DNA from: Lindgomyces ingoldianus
Lineage: Eukaryota > Ascomycota > Dothideomycetes > Pleosporales > Lindgomycetaceae
Assembly: GCF_010093535.1 (NCBI RefSeq)
Contig: NW_022985245.1
Location: 8,681-49,278 of the forward strand
Direction: 5' to 3'
Length of the DNA stretch: 40,598 nucleotides
Positions within the stretch are counted from its first letter, which is position 1; every line of letters begins with the position of its first letter. Below, piece by piece: positions 1 to 10,533 of the stretch. A program made the position numbers and the translations under genes. Below the pieces are notes generated by a model. It saw only the letters and a program-made list of their open reading frames with translations. It had not been told where the DNA came from and searched no databases.

Positions 1-3000
1 TAAAAATCTTAGCTATAAGCTAAAGTTTTTATTATTAGTAAATAATTTATTTATAAAGATAAATAGCTTTACACTATTAAGGTATAATAGTAAAAAGGTA
101 AAACTACACTTACTATTATCTATCTACTATTAGATTTATGTGTTAAGTGTGTTAATATTATTATGTAAAGGGTCTATAGTTTATATAGTAATAAAAAAGT
201 TAAATGCTACCTTTAGTTAATATATAAATGTAATGTATACCTCTTTTACATATTACTTAATATATTATTATGCAGCATCCTTATTTTTTAAGTTAATTAT
301 ATAAAGGTAGCTTACTTATCTCTTTTAAGTAAAAACTACTATGTTATATATAAGTTTAATTCTTTTACTATTAAACTTAATAAGCTACTTTTTTACTAAA
401 ATAGTCTTACTTTTTATATAAAACTTTACTTTTTATAGTTTTTTTTTTTTATATAAAATTTTTTATTATAATGCTTAAAGTGTTATTTATGTATAAGCTA
501 GTAATACTAAAGGTGTGCTCTTTTTTATTAGTAATTAAAAGGTAAAAGTTATATAAAAAAATGTGCATGTATAGCTTTTCTTTATAGTAGTTATAGTATG
601 TTTTAAACTAATATAGTCCTAATTTAGCAGCTCTATATAAAAGTTGTACAACCTAGAGTATTATATTTAGTAGAAAGCTCTAGCGCATTTTTTTTAGTAG
701 CTTTATGTACAGTGTGCGCATAAGCTTATCTGTTAATTAAATGTATACTTATGTAATATTACATAGTTTAAAATGCATTTTATACATAGCTTTTAAGCTT
801 ACTTTTATAGCTAAAAGTAGTTTCTAGGTTATTCTCTAAATAGTTAGTAACTAAGTAAGAATTTTTTCTTTTTCTTTATCTAAGTAGCCTAGTAAACACT
901 AGGCAGAATTTCTTATATAGTTAAGTTGTTTTACCTTTTACTTTTTATATAAAGTAAAGGTTAAAAATTTAACTTTTATACTTTATTAAGTTATACACTA
1001 TAACTTTAAAAGTGCTATTAGTAATTAAAAAGTCTATCTTTATATAGTCTAATTTTTTAAATAGTTTTTTAAGTGTAGTAATTACACTATCTATATAAAG
1101 CTTAATAAATAAGGCCTAATTATTATTTTTTTAGGTTAAAAATACCTAGTTTAGACTTTATGTAGGTTTTTTTTACTTTTTACTTTTTCTAGTATTTATA
1201 TCTTCTTTTTGCACTAGTGCAGCATTGCTATTCTAAGAGGCTTAGTCTATAGTAGGCTTTAGTTCTACCTTTATAGCATTTTTATAAGGCTATTTTTTTT
1301 CTTTTCTTTAGAGAATCTCTTTGTACAGAGATTAGTTTATTTAGGTTATTTATTATAAGTAAGTTATTTTTTTTTCTTTATAGTATAGTTTAACCTGTGT
1401 ATATTAAAGCTTTAGTAGGCTATTTTTTTTAATAATAATGTTTCTTCTTTTAATACTTTAATCTTATATAAGCTAGTCTAGCTTTTCTTTTTTCTTTATG
1501 CTATAATTTCTAAGCTAAGAAGAAAGTTAAGAACTTTATATGTTATAAAGCTATTATAAGTGTTAATTATATAATTAATGTTTACTTTTACATAGTTCTT
1601 TTAAGTATTTTTATTACCTTTTATATAGCGCTTGCTTATGTAATAATATTTAGTAATAGTAAAAAGTCTAGGTTAATTCTTATGTATACTTTAAAGACTA
1701 GCAGTGTAGGTACTAGACTGTGTAGGCTAGCTGTATTATTTAGAGCTTTAACTACTATTTATAGAGTAGCCTTATTATTTATACAGTTACCTAGCTTAGT
1801 CTTTAGAATGTTAAACACTTATTAAAGAGGTGTGTGCACACGCTTAACTTTTCTAACTGCCTAATATGCTTCTATAGGCATTTGCTTACATGTAGCTTCT
1901 ATAATTTTTACATAAGCTTAAAAATTCTTTAAAGTAAAGTTTATACTAAGGTTATACATAATGTAGTTTAAAAGTTTTTAATAAGTGTTAATCTAGTATT
2001 TATATAGTGCATTCTAGGTATCTTATGTAAACATAGATTTTAAAAATGTAGCAGTCTAAAATAATATGTCTATATTAATAACATGTAGAACATCTTTATT
2101 ATTAATTTATATAATATTAATAATAACTTTATAGTTAAAGTAGGTGTTATTTTTAATTATAAACTTAAATCTTTATAAGGCCTAGTTATATAATTAGTAG
2201 AAGTAGTAAAACTTCTTAATCTTTTCTAGCACTATAGTATTAATGTTGTAGCTAGTGCTAGTTAGCATCTTTTAAAGTCTCTTTATATAAGAGTGTCTAA
2301 ATTAGTAGTAAAGGCAGTAGAGTTTTAATTTAGTAAAAAAAGACATAAATTTTTTTTTACTAATATTAAAAAAAAAGTGTCTTTATTTTTATATAATAAA
2401 AACAGTAGTTTTGTCTTTATATATAATAACATTTAAAATATTGTTAAAGTATGCTCTAAGTTAGTTAGCATTTACTAGTAATAGCAGAAATAGTGTTAAA
2501 GTCTTTAAGATGTAGTATGTAACTAGACTAATTAAGTTCTAGATTTATATAGTACTAATTAATTTTTTTAGTGTCTAGCTTTTAAAGCTAATATCTATTT
2601 AGCTAAGTATCTAATTAATTTCTATACATAAGTTCTTTTATATATACGCCTTAAGTTAAGACTTACTAATAGTAAAAACTTTTACTGCGCTTATATTCTA
2701 TAGTTTGCCTTAGTATACTATATAGTATTAGTTTTTAAAAATAAACTACTTAGCATACTTCTTAGGTTTAATGCTGTAGATGTCCTCTTTTATTATATAG
2801 TGTAAATAAGTAGTAAAGGTAAAGTAGTTAATAGCTTTTTTAGCATCCTTACTTTTTTATTTTATTTTTTTTATATTATGTAAATTTTTTTTTTCTTAGA
2901 GTAACTTTTAAAGTTATAGATATATAAAGTAATAGCTTTATATAATAAAGTCTTATTATAAAAATCTTTATATAAGGTAACATACTAGTTCTTTGCTTAT

Positions 3001-4966
3001 GTATAGTTATTATAAGAGTACTTTAATAACTAATATTCTTTCTTATAGTAGACAAAGCACTTTTTTATCTATATACAGTTATCTCTAAATTATAGCCTAA
3101 ACTTAGATAAAAATCTTCTATATTATTTTTTTCTATGTAAAGAAAAGCTTCCTTCTTATTATATAGACTTTTATTATACAGAGTTGTATTAGTAGTTTAT
3201 GTAGTATGCATTAGGCAGTTTTTAAAGGTATTAGTTTACTCTTTAGTTTATAGTAACTTAGAGTAATGCCTATAAGTTACTAAATAAAGCTTTATATAAG
3301 AGCTTAATAGTAAACATAGCATGTTCTAGTTTTAGTTGTCCTTAACAGGCTTATATAATAGTAGTGTGTAGTAGAACATCTTTTTAAAATTTTATTTTTA
3401 GTGCTTTTTATATAAGTGTAAGCTTATTAATTATTATTTTAAAAACTATTTATAAACTCTTATTAAAGTTTTTTTATTAGTATTATATAAAAGTTATTAT
3501 TATCTAGTCTGTCTAGTACTAGCTATAGTTTATATTAGTGTTAAAGTAACTACTTAAAGTGTTATATAAATGCTTCTAGTTATATCTAGGGCTTATGTTA
3601 TACATATAGTACATATTTACATAACTTTTTAAAATATCTAGAAAAATGTTTATATACTAAGTTTTTTAGATATTTAGCTATTAATATAAATTAATAAAAA
3701 TCTTTATTTTATTTATAAGAATGTTATATAGTTAACTTATATAGTTATTATTTTTTTTTTATACTTTTTAAAATTATATAATTTTATTTACTAAAAGTTT
3801 TTCTTTAGCAGTTTCTTTCTAAGGTAGAAGTTTATATAAGTTGTAATGTAGTATAGATTATACAGGTGGTATTAGTAGTGTATACACTACTGTAGGCGGT
3901 GGTGTGTACAATTAAGAGTGTGGAGCAGGTGTTAGGTAGAGTAGCATGTATTATTTATACAGTAATTAGTGTAGTGCTAGCTAAAGTGTAGGAGCAGGTA
4001 ATGCTAGTATATTTAGTATTAATAGCAGCATTATGTTTAGTCTGCTTCTATGCAGAGCATTATATAGTAATAAAAGTTACATATAAAGCTTTTCTAGTAA
4101 AATTACTTTTTTTTATGCTATATTATACAGCTTCTAGGCTTAAGTACTTTTAGTGCCTAGCTATAGTGTAATTTTTTTGTTTTTTAGCACTTATATAAGC
4201 TTTTTTTTAAATATATAGCTAAGTGCTAAAAAGTCTTATAGTATTTATCTTTTAAAATTCTTTATATATAAACTTAAAAAAGTAGCACTTTTTTAAGTTG
4301 TTATATATAGATTAGTAATTATATAACTTATATATAATTAAGTTTATAAGCTTATTAAAGCTTCTAACATATTAATTTTATTATTTTAGTACTCTAGGCT
4401 AGTCTTATTTTATAGTGTTACTTTTAATATCTCTATGTTTTTTTTAAGTTATTTATATAATAAAAAATATTTTTTATTCTTTTTATTATTACGTAGAGTT
4501 GTTAGTTACTAGTAGGATTTTATTATAATAGTATAGTAAATTACTTTTCTAGTAAATTACGCAGGTACTGCTGTTATTTAGCTGCTAGGTTGTGCAGCTT
4601 TAATAGCTTTAGTGTGCGCCTTACACTATCTCCTTTTTACTTTATATAGTAGTAGAGCTTGCTATATAATGTAAAGAATTAATCTACTATTATCTAGCTA
4701 CTAAGTTGTGCAGCTTTAGTAGCTTTAGTATGTGTCTTACACTATCTTCTTCTTACTTTATATAGTAGTAGAGCTTACTATATAATATAAAGAATTAATC
4801 TACTATTCTAAAGAATAAGTAACTAAATAAAGTACTTTATAAGGTGTAAGTGCTTTATTATTACTCTTTTTAAAAGATAAGTAATAAAATAAAGTACTTT
4901 ATAAAGTATAAGTACTTTATTATTACTCTTACTAATTTATAGTTAATTAAATTAACTACTAATTAG
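1..4966 (-). mobile_element. Ty1/Copia retrotransposon, type A, internal region (RIP-degraded, cut by window edge)
   Basis: This is the internal part of a Copia element read on the minus strand, with its 5' LTR at 4967-5246 and its 3' end beyond the left edge. It aligns along its length with Copia-2: 1-100 matches 13316-13420, 180-290 matches 13510-13610 (a reverse-transcriptase/RNase H stretch), and 2200-2400 matches 18640-18840 (GAG-pre-integrase domain). In Copia-2 that last stretch reads, on the minus strand, as a histidine/cysteine-containing segment resembling the L-H-x(2)-F-G-H..C-x(2)-C pattern of Copia integrases. Nearly every frame is broken by TAA and TAG stops. The sequence is extremely AT-rich and TpA-rich, as expected after RIP. 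An inverted copy lies at 36769-40082. No functional protein is expected. Confidence 0.8.
4575..4934. repeat. Tandem repeats in the Copia type A leader: two 116-bp units, then two ~62-bp units
   Basis: Two head-to-tail units of about 116 bp lie at 4575-4690 and 4691-4806. Each contains GTTGTGCAGCTTT and ends with AAGAATTAATCTACTATT. They are followed by two units of about 62 bp (4811-4934), each carrying AATAAAGTACTTTATAA and CTTTATTATTACTCTT. The same array is present inverted at about 37070-37441, so the duplications predate the separation of the two Copia copies. They sit between the 5' LTR and the probable gag region, where a leader or UTR would be. Confidence 0.8.
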
Positions 4967-5246
4967 TGTTAAATAGGCTTTAACAGCTAGCTGCTTATAG
5001 TATAAGCACTTAAGTAGTAAGAGTAAAAGTAGTGTACAGTGTGCACAGTATATAAGGTAGGTAAGGTAAAGGTAACATATTTTTAGTTCTATTACTCTTA
5101 TCTTTTCTCTATACAGAGGAAAAGGGGGATATCTAGATGTTTGTGCACAGAGGTTCGCGCACAAGCATTATGTGACATAGATACGTGATCCTGCTTGTGC
5201 GCGATCACTTGTATCTAGGCTGTGACGCTGCTGCTGCGTACAGACA
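4967..5246 (-). repeat. Copia type A LTR (5' LTR of the minus-strand element)
   Basis: This 280-bp LTR runs from TGTTAAATAGGC to GCGTACAGACA, with TG..CA ends. Related copies are at 35368-35649 and, inverted, at 36769-37048. The bases just left of it, read on the minus strand (CTAATTAGTAGTTAA), have the position of a primer-binding site and recur next to the inverted copy. The right, outer half still has CpG-rich sequence such as GCTTGTGCGCGATCAC, whereas the left half is mutated. Confidence 0.85.
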
Positions 5247-6420
5247 CTTTTACTATTTTACTTAGTCTGTTATAGAACATGTAATAGAGAGCTTTTTAGT
5301 CTATTTATTTATAAATAGCTAATTATTCTCTAAAGTATACTACATAGCTCTAGACTAGGCTACTGCCTTATTTTATAGTATTTAACTTATTAGCTATAAT
5401 CTTTTTTGTATTTAAAGTCTTATAGATAGTAGTTAGAGCTTTTTTAAAGTTTTTAATGCTACTAAACACCTCCTTTATTTTAAAAGTAAGTGTTACACTA
5501 TTAGCTCTAAAGTCTATCTAATTATCTGTGTAGAGCTAGAACTAAATTACAAGTAGGCCTTCTAAGTGTAGTTCTATTTAGAATATTATTTCTATGTTAG
5601 TTTAAAATGCTTTTTTATTATATTATATATAAAAGTAAAATTTTATAAAGAATAGGTAGAAGTTCTTTAGTAATTTTTTAAAAAGCTTTAAAAAAGCTAG
5701 CCTTAAAGCTTTTTTAGCTATAACACTTACTTTCTTTATTAAAATATTCTAAATTTTTGCTAACTTTACTTATAGTTTATATATTTAATAGGTGTAATTA
5801 GTAGCTTTTTAAAGGCTTAGTAGTTTTAAAAAGGTTTAAAATTTTATTACTTTTTAGTAAAAGTTAGTAATTTTTTATCTAAGTTTTACTAGTTTACTAA
5901 TCTTTTTACTAATTTACTTAAGTTTTTTAATGTTATCTTAAATTATATTAATTTATTTTGCTAGAATAGCTTTACTTTAACTAGGAACTTCTATAGATTC
6001 TAATAAAGCTGTGTAGGCTATGTTAGAATCTAGGTTATGTTAGAAGGTAGCTATACTTTTTAAAAAAGTAGTGTTTAATGTTATAATTTTTACTTTATAG
6101 AAGCACTTAGGTTTTATAACATTTCTAAAGGATAAGTAGAACAGGTAGTAAGAGGCTAACTAGTAGGGTATACAGTTCTACGTACAGGCTAATAGGCTAT
6201 TAGAGGAAAAGAGGGTAACTAGATTATAGTTTGCCCTATGTGCAGCAGTAGAGAGGCTAGGTTAAACAGTCCTGTTAGACAAAATTAGAGGTATATATAG
6301 TGTAAGATATATAAATAGTATTATAGCTTTTTAAAAAGCTAAATGCTACTTAGTTTATGTAAAGAATAAACTAAACATTAAACACACCTTTTAAAAGTTA
6401 TTTAATGCAGGAACTATATA
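5247..6420 (-). mobile_element. RIP-degraded repeat of unknown class
   Basis: This stretch has no intact gene. From 5247 to about 6120 it has the same TpA-rich, stop-filled composition as the neighbouring retrotransposons. On the minus strand it reads as Lys/Leu/Ile-rich fragments that could be the ruin of a gag or ORF1 coiled-coil protein, but I cannot assign a family. Composition recovers gradually between 6120 and 6420, where TATATATAG and TATAAATAG motifs at about 6293-6318 might belong to an old element promoter. No terminal repeats or target-site duplication were found. Confidence 0.35.
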
Positions 6421-6634
6421 CATGTGTTAGAGGTGCTAAGGGGAGCAAGGGGAGTTTATAGGAGCCTGCTAAGGAGAGCTCCCTAAGCTCCCTTAAGCTC
6501 CCTGGACTCGCGGCCTTCCTTCCTATTGGACAGCGCATTCCTCCATTATCGCAGGCAGCTGCGCTGCCCCCGTGTCTTCCGGTTGGTCCATAAACGAGCT
6601 CTGTCCCAATTCAGCTAAATTGTGGAGCACTGCT

Positions 6635-6714
6635 GGTGGAGTTACGCTGGTCCAACCGTAGACCGTAACATTCGGGTGGAGTTACGTTGATCCAACCATA
6701 GACCGTAACACGTA
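6635..6714. repeat. Two 40-bp tandem units upstream of the ankyrin gene
   Basis: GGTGGAGTTACG starts at 6635 and again at 6675. Each is followed by TCCAACC(G/A)TAGACCGTAACA. The few differences are C/T and G/A transitions. The units lie about 500 bp upstream of the start codon and could be regulatory, but nothing shows this directly. Confidence 0.75.
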
Positions 6715-7083
6715 CTTGCAGCTGCTTCAGGAGTATCTTACAGTGCAGGTGCTTGGTGGAGGCCTCGGCGACTACGTCTGGGCCGACGAGCGGGGGCCGT
6801 GGGGGACTGATCGACTAACGCGAGCGATTCGGCGAGAGACGGGCGAGACGCCCCCCTGCGTATCCTTACATTCCTATTAGTCTCGCTTTTCTATTAGTCT
6901 TACTTTCTTATTAGTGTCGCTTCTCTATCGCTTACTCTAGCTTATTAGTAGGCAAACCTTACCCAGGATAGACCTCGCTAAGCATCTCCAAACCTACCCA
7001 TTTCAGCCTTCGGGTGGCGTTAAAACGCGTCTCCGTGGCGTACTCCAGCTACGTATCACAAAACAAGCACGTTCCCGCCCAAG

Positions 7084-7090
7084 TATAAAG
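7084..7090 (+). promoter_or_regulatory. TATA-like element
   Basis: TATAAAG lies 93 bp upstream of the ATG at 7177, a plausible distance for a fungal core promoter with a short 5' leader. It is the only TATA-like match in the final 150 bp before the start codon. Confidence 0.4.
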
Positions 7091-7176
7091 ACTGGATGGC
7101 ACGTTTCTCAGCCGTGCCGCCGCTCAGGTTGTCTGCCGTACCACCCCCCATCGATGTCTAATTGGCGCATATATCT

Positions 7177-9648
7177 ATGGAAGCAACTGCCATAGTTCCC
7201 CTCGTCGGCGCATCCCTAAACCTCGCGCGCCTCCTCGCCGGCTTCGTGAGCGGAATAACCGATCTACGTGAGCGCTACCGCAATGTCGATCTCAACATCC
7301 GAGCCGTCGTACAACGATCCCGGACTCTGCGCGCAGCGGTAGAAAGGATGCGAGCGCTTCTCCAAGAACTCGAGGGCGCACTGTCAGAGGACGAAAGAGA
7401 GAGTCTGTACGAGAGCGTCGCGGCGTGCGAGATGCTTGCCGAGCTGCTGTTTGCGCGAGTAAAGGATGCGAATGGATGCTCCAAGAAGAGGCGGAGATGG
7501 GAGAAAGTTAAGGTGCTTTGGCGGCAGCAACAGATTGACGAGTATGCGACGACATTGTCGCATCAGGTTACTTCGTTGTCATTGCATCTGCAGGTGCTGT
7601 CCATGTGAGTGCGCGGGTGATGTGATTGATTTGGTGGCGTGTCTGACTGTGGCAGGGGCGATGCTAAAGCGAGAGAGCAGGCGCGCTGGGGCGATGGGGA
7701 CGGCAAGGTGGAGCGGACTTTTGGCATGGCTATTGAGAGCGCGTATGCTACCTCCTCGATCTTGTCGGCTGATGTTCTTCTCCAGGATGACGAGGACGAC
7801 CGTGATTCTCTCTCGGACCAAGTCACTCTGCACGAAGATCAAGATCTGTTGTATCCAGGAACGGAGGGCGTGGAACCACTTGGCCATCACCGGGAGCCTG
7901 TTCGAGAAACGGCAAAGCTGCTACAAGAAATGCCCCCTCCGCAGCGTACGCTTCGCCTATCTCCTCTGCCCCTTCAACGTATCGCTCGCAACGCGCGACA
8001 GAGATTACAGGAAAGTAGAGTTCGGCGAGAAGATCAGCAACTACAAGAATATGGTCAGAACCTGGGATCATCGAATCAAGATGAAGAACAAGACATAGCT
8101 CGCGACATCAATACGTCCAGGCTAGTTCAAAGCATACAGAGGCCTAGGGTGTCCACGCCAGTGGGGCCGGGCGCAAGCAGTGCCAGGGGGCAGAATCAGG
8201 ACCAGGACCAGAATTCCGAGGCTCTGCCTGTATTTGGGATCTATGATCCTTTCCCTTTTGTCACGACTTCTGAAAAGAAGCATCTGGCGCTCAATGGATG
8301 CGAGTCCAACCTAGATACTAGATCTGGACAAGCGGCTTCTGGCGGCGTGGAGCGCCCTGTCACTCAGGCGGAAAAGTACACCGATCCCGGTCCTAGCAAG
8401 GGAAACAGTCAAGCGGTGCTTCAAGATGGAGTACCAGGAAGGCTCAACATAGAGGGCAATCCCGGGGACGATCCCTCTTCCAGTTCCTCTTCGGATGACG
8501 AAGGTGATTCAGACAACGATGTATCTATTCCTACTCCACGCCCCAGGAGGGATAATGATTTGAGATGGATCTGGCGCAGAAGACCCGTGGAGCTCTCCAA
8601 TCGAGCAAAGCGGCGTCTCAATGAGCTGGAAAATGCTCAGAAAAGGGCCCTGGAGGCTTTGGAAACCTCCTTCCAGATCACACATACCCTGCTTGTCAGG
8701 ACTCTGAAGGGGCGTCGAAGACGGGAAGGTCAGTCTGAGGATTCACTCTCCGACGATGCCAGTCCAGGAAGTTGCTCAAGTCAAGCCTGCAATCCGCGCA
8801 CACGTGCCACTTCGCGAGTCCTCCTGTCCTCAGAAGACTTCTTCGCAGCCACCGCAGGCCTGACGAACGAGATACGCTGCCTGCTCCGCGGGGGACATGA
8901 CATCAACGCACGAAACGAATGCGGCGAAACGGTTCTCCACATCGCGGCGGCGGAGCTGGGGTACCGGACCGTACGGTTTCTCTTGTCTTCTGGGGCGAAC
9001 GTTCGAGCGCGAGATAATCAGGGACGCGAGCCCTTGAACAGAGTTCCGTTTCTTTTTGATAAGAAGCCAGCCGTGCAGGAGATTGTCCATCTTCTTTTGG
9101 AACGCGGCGCTGATGCTAACGGGGGGAGACATATGGAGTCGCAACCCCTGCACTGCGCTGTCGTGAGAGGATGGACGGAAATTGTGCAGGAGCTCGTAAA
9201 TCATGGTGCGGAGAGAAATGCTCGTAGGGAAAATGACAGTTGTACACCGTTGGAATTAATTACAAAGGGGTTATGTCAGAGACCAGATCCAGCGCTCGTC
9301 ACGATCCTACTTGGCGATATGGACACTGGGTTGACCATCGATGTGCGCACGATGAAAAATATGGTAGAAGACATGGTGGAAACACTTGCGTGGTCTGAAG
9401 GGTTTGTCAGGAACAATAGGTTGGCCAGAGGGATTCAGGGTGAAAGCGACATCAACAAATATCGGGGCAATTACAATTGCTTGAAGGCTCTTCTCGCGCC
9501 GAACCGCTGGGGGGGACACGACGCCGAGCGGATTTCCCTCTGGCGCCCAGAGTTTCGGCATCGCGTTGATATGCAGTGTGCAGCTCTAGACAACATGTCG
9601 GATGAGCAGGTATACGAAGCGATAAAGAATTTTCCTCTAGAAGAGTAG
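7177..9648 (+). CDS. Ankyrin-repeat protein with STAND/NLR-like helical N-terminal domain (two exons)
   Basis: Exons 7177-7604 and 7656-9648 are joined across a 51-bp intron and encode about 806 residues. The ATG at 7177 is the first in frame; the triplet upstream at 7162 is TTG. Residues 1-143 are predicted helical and hydrophobic (MEATAIVPLVGASLNLARLL at the start) and resemble the N-terminal domain of fungal STAND and ankyrin proteins. Residues about 144-530 look disordered: Gln/Asp-rich, an acidic Ser/Asp run near 413-435 and a charged possible coiled coil near 455-490. Ankyrin repeats occupy about 537-675, with hallmarks GETVLHIAA, LLSSGANVRARD, LLLERGADAN and SQPLHCAVVRGWTEIV. A tail of about 130 residues follows. 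No NACHT, NB-ARC or P-loop is visible, so the usual nucleotide-binding module is missing. Function is unknown; self/non-self recognition is only inferred. The gene is spared by RIP although transposons flank it. The frame used between 7743 and 8098 is less certain (see findings). Confidence 0.8.
7605..7655 (+). other. Spliceosomal intron (51 bp)
   Basis: The donor GTGAGT is at 7605, a CTGAC branch-site-like motif is at about 7643, and the acceptor GGCAG ends at 7655. Removing it joins codon AT|G and keeps the frame open from exon 1 into the 9648 stop. Unspliced RNA would stop immediately, at the TGA at 7606-7608 that overlaps the donor. The length is typical of fungal introns. Confidence 0.8.
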
Positions 9649-9699
9649 ACTTCTAAGTTATAGATAGAGGAACCTTTATAATTGGATATACAAAGGCGT
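9649..9699. other. Short 3' flank between the ankyrin gene and an LTR
   Basis: Only 51 bp separate the stop codon from the LTR starting at 9700, so the 3' untranslated region probably extends into, or ends at, the LTR. Confidence 0.4.
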
Positions 9700-10060
9700 T
9701 GTAAGGCCGGGTGTCCTAGAACGGGCCAGTATGGCCTCCCCTGACCTGTTTGGAGGTCACATGACCTGTGCTTCGTATATAAGCATGAATCCTGACAAGC
9801 GAGGCTTGGCAGCGATTCCTCTCTCTTATAATACACTCCTTCCTATCTTTCTCTAAAAGCTTGCTCTTAGTGCTATCTGTAAGGCCGAGATGGCTTACGT
9901 GTAAGGCCGAGATGGTGCTTACGTGCGACGGGTATATATACTATTCTGTACGCAATAATTAACTGTTGGTTGATTATTCGCACCTTTTTGGTTGTATTGG
10001 CGTAGTGGTACAGAGCTCCGTCCTTACACTATCTGTGCTACCTACCATCCTATCTTTACA
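9700..10060 (+). repeat. LTR (family TGTAAGGCCGG) carrying a nested solo LTR
   Basis: TGTAAGGCCGGGTGTC opens and TATCTTTACA closes an LTR of about 205 bp once the nested insertion (9878-10028) and its duplicated target site are removed. A nearly identical solo LTR is at 28971-29171. TATATAAG at 9776 gives a plus-strand promoter orientation. There is no matching 5-bp duplication on the two sides (GGCGT versus TTTAA), and gag-like sequence follows directly. This is therefore more likely the 5' LTR of the old element at 10061-10533/32575-32729 than a solo LTR. Confidence 0.75.
9878..10028 (+). repeat. Solo LTR nested inside the 9700-10060 LTR
   Basis: This 151-bp segment runs from TGTAAGGCCGAGATGG to GTCCTTACA and is flanked by the 5-bp duplication CTATC (9873-9877 and 10029-10033). 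The LTR at 28971-29171 shows the empty site, with a single CTATC. Its first 46 bp are a tandem pair of TGTAAGGCCGAGATGG..CTTACG units. It shares its first ten bases with the LTR it entered, although the bodies differ. Confidence 0.85.
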
Positions 10061-10533
10061 TTTAAATCGCTCTACAAGCCAGCATACTGCTTAAGGGCAA
10101 AATTCCCACGTAATAGTGTTAAAGCAAAACGCGAGAAGAGAATTAGATGCAACTAACGCTTAAAGACTACCTAAGAAGCTAACTAAGACTGCTGCTTCTA
10201 GTAATACTTAACTAGAATTAATACTAACACAGAAAGAAACAGAGCAAGAGATAAGTAAAAGAGATAATAGAAATCCTAATAGATTAGGCTTATTAAGCTA
10301 TCTAGAAGGCGTTTAGAGCCTAGAAGGGGTTAGAAGGGCTAGTGCAGGACCAAGCAACGCACAGTCCACCTCTGTGAATTAGGCTTTAGCAGAAGCCTGC
10401 GCCTAGCTGCAAGAGCAGCAGGAAGCGCAAGAACTAGCTAGGATAATAGAAATCTGTTGTTAATTTAAAGCAGGTAATATAAGCGCACTTAAGAAGTTGC
10501 TAACTAAGGCATTAAACATTATTATACTAAAAC
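10061..10533 (+). pseudogene. gag-like fragment of an older LTR element, 5' half
   Basis: Read forward, this stretch gives a charged, Gln/Glu/Ala-rich segment (residue runs such as SYLEGV.SLEGVRRASAGPS and ALAEACA.LQEQQEAQELA) interrupted only by TAA and TAG codons that could derive from CAA, CAG or TGG. It resembles the N-terminal part of a retrotransposon Gag. It stops at 10533, where Gypsy-1 inserted. The frame resumes at 32580 on the far side, counting the AAAAC duplication once. It lies directly downstream of the 9700-10060 LTR, consistent with one element. Confidence 0.6.

Larger units (their letters stand above)
6421..7176 (+). promoter_or_regulatory. GC-balanced upstream region of the ankyrin-repeat gene
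   Basis: Composition changes sharply here from AT-rich repeat to unmutated sequence, which marks the left border of the gene island. No reading frame of note is present. The region contains repeated CTCCCTTAAG-like blocks near 6475-6503, an inverted CCAAT motif at 6525-6529, a 40-bp tandem duplication (6635-6714), and a pyrimidine-rich stretch with three imperfect copies of a TATTAGTCTCGCTT-like motif at about 6874-6930. A TATA-like element lies at 7084. Confidence 0.5.

Noticed and set aside
4575..4934. Tandem repeats considered as a CRISPR array
   Set aside because: Units are contiguous without unique spacers and the genome is eukaryotic.
4952..5164. 70-residue minus-strand reading frame
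   Set aside because: It lies across the Copia type A LTR and its inner flank, is Leu/Tyr-rich low complexity, and is broken in the related LTRs.
7162..7176. Upstream extension of the ankyrin protein to 7162
   Set aside because: The codon there is TTG. A eukaryotic gene would start at the ATG at 7177.
7639..7656. Independent start of the second exon frame at 7639
   Set aside because: The triplet is GTG and falls inside the predicted intron; the frame is entered by splicing from exon 1.
7275..9836. Several minus-strand frames of 66-124 residues opposite the ankyrin gene
   Set aside because: They shadow the coding strand, show no domain, and are explained by the codon bias of the real gene.
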